Below, in pieces: positions 63,870 to 64,000 of a stretch of 64,000 nucleotides of DNA. The stretch lies in the NCBI GenBank assembly GCA_036365145.1, contig JAEOAD010000005.1, positions 4,811,501 to 4,875,500 of the forward strand. The letters run 5' to 3'. The notes beneath the pieces are model-generated. The model did no database searches, was not told the origin of the DNA, and saw only the letters and a program-made list of their open reading frames with translations. The DNA comes from Orientallactaga sibirica. Taxonomy: Eukaryota; Chordata; Mammalia; Rodentia; Dipodidae. The stretch's first letter is position 1. Each line of letters starts with the position of its first letter. The position numbers and the translations under genes were made by a program.

Positions 63870-64000
63870 AGGGCATTCTTGTACGCTGATGGGAAGCAGG
63901 CTGACTGAAACACAAGGTTCCGGGGACACATTCAAGACACTTGCTAGGCATAGTTTGAGGAGTGAAATACGCTTCTTGAGAGTCTGGTGTAACCAGGCTA
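63870..64000. other. Unassigned sequence to the window edge
   Basis: No feature recognised. Confidence 0.4.

Overview
This window looks like nuclear DNA of a rodent, most probably a jerboa (Dipodidae, for example Jaculus). It holds dozens of B2-superfamily tRNA-derived SINEs of the form I know as DIP, which is described from jerboas, together with a similar number of 7SL-derived B1 SINEs, rodent-type L1 3' ends, and older eutherian repeats (MIR, L2, L1M-like, MaLR-like LTRs). The species call is inference from repeat type.

I found no protein-coding gene, rRNA, tRNA gene, CRISPR array or bacterial-type operon. The open frames are short, and most read through SINEs, LTR pieces or microsatellites. 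The same nonsense peptide, containing variants of 'WSDGLAVKALACKAKGP', turns up repeatedly because the DIP SINE is translated in one frame. The window is best read as intergenic or deep-intronic sequence. I list 46 DIP-type and 46 B1-type insertions; these counts are by eye.

Layout: 1-3420 holds an L1 3' end split by a SINE, a B1 and two antisense DIPs. 3595-5892 is an old interspersed repeat whose 3' part has expanded into a 56-bp minisatellite of about 30 units (4061-5736). 5935-12270 is SINEs in mostly unique DNA plus an old eutherian repeat (7600-7862). 12270-12500 is a MaLR-like LTR. 12620-17961 is a 2.67-kb direct tandem duplication whose copies differ almost only by small indels. 18029-29340 is SINE-dense. 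29925-32335 is a layered block in which an L1 ORF2 remnant has been hit by at least four later insertions. 33100-38640 holds SINEs and an old repeat (35140-35516). 38641-42130 holds an L1 3' end and a probable ancient L1M broken up by SINEs. 42930-45560 is a B1 cluster with long purine microsatellites and an ID-like SINE. 46115-47105 is a second L1 3' end. 48690-49412 has an 87-bp duplicated segment flanking a SINE pair. 49452-50450 holds a MaLR-like LTR, MIR and L2. 53627-55375 has two old repeats. 57019-57870 is a SINE cluster. 57871-59320 is the largest stretch with no recognisable repeat. 59322-59857 is an inverted DIP pair. 62946-63640 is a probable antisense retroviral LTR region.

There is no evidence here for a multi-gene system. 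The points worth follow-up are the repeat-derived minisatellite, the near-identical tandem duplication (real or an assembly artefact), SINE subfamilies with a duplicated B box or an extended 3' end, and several sites that took serial insertions with three copies of the same target sequence.
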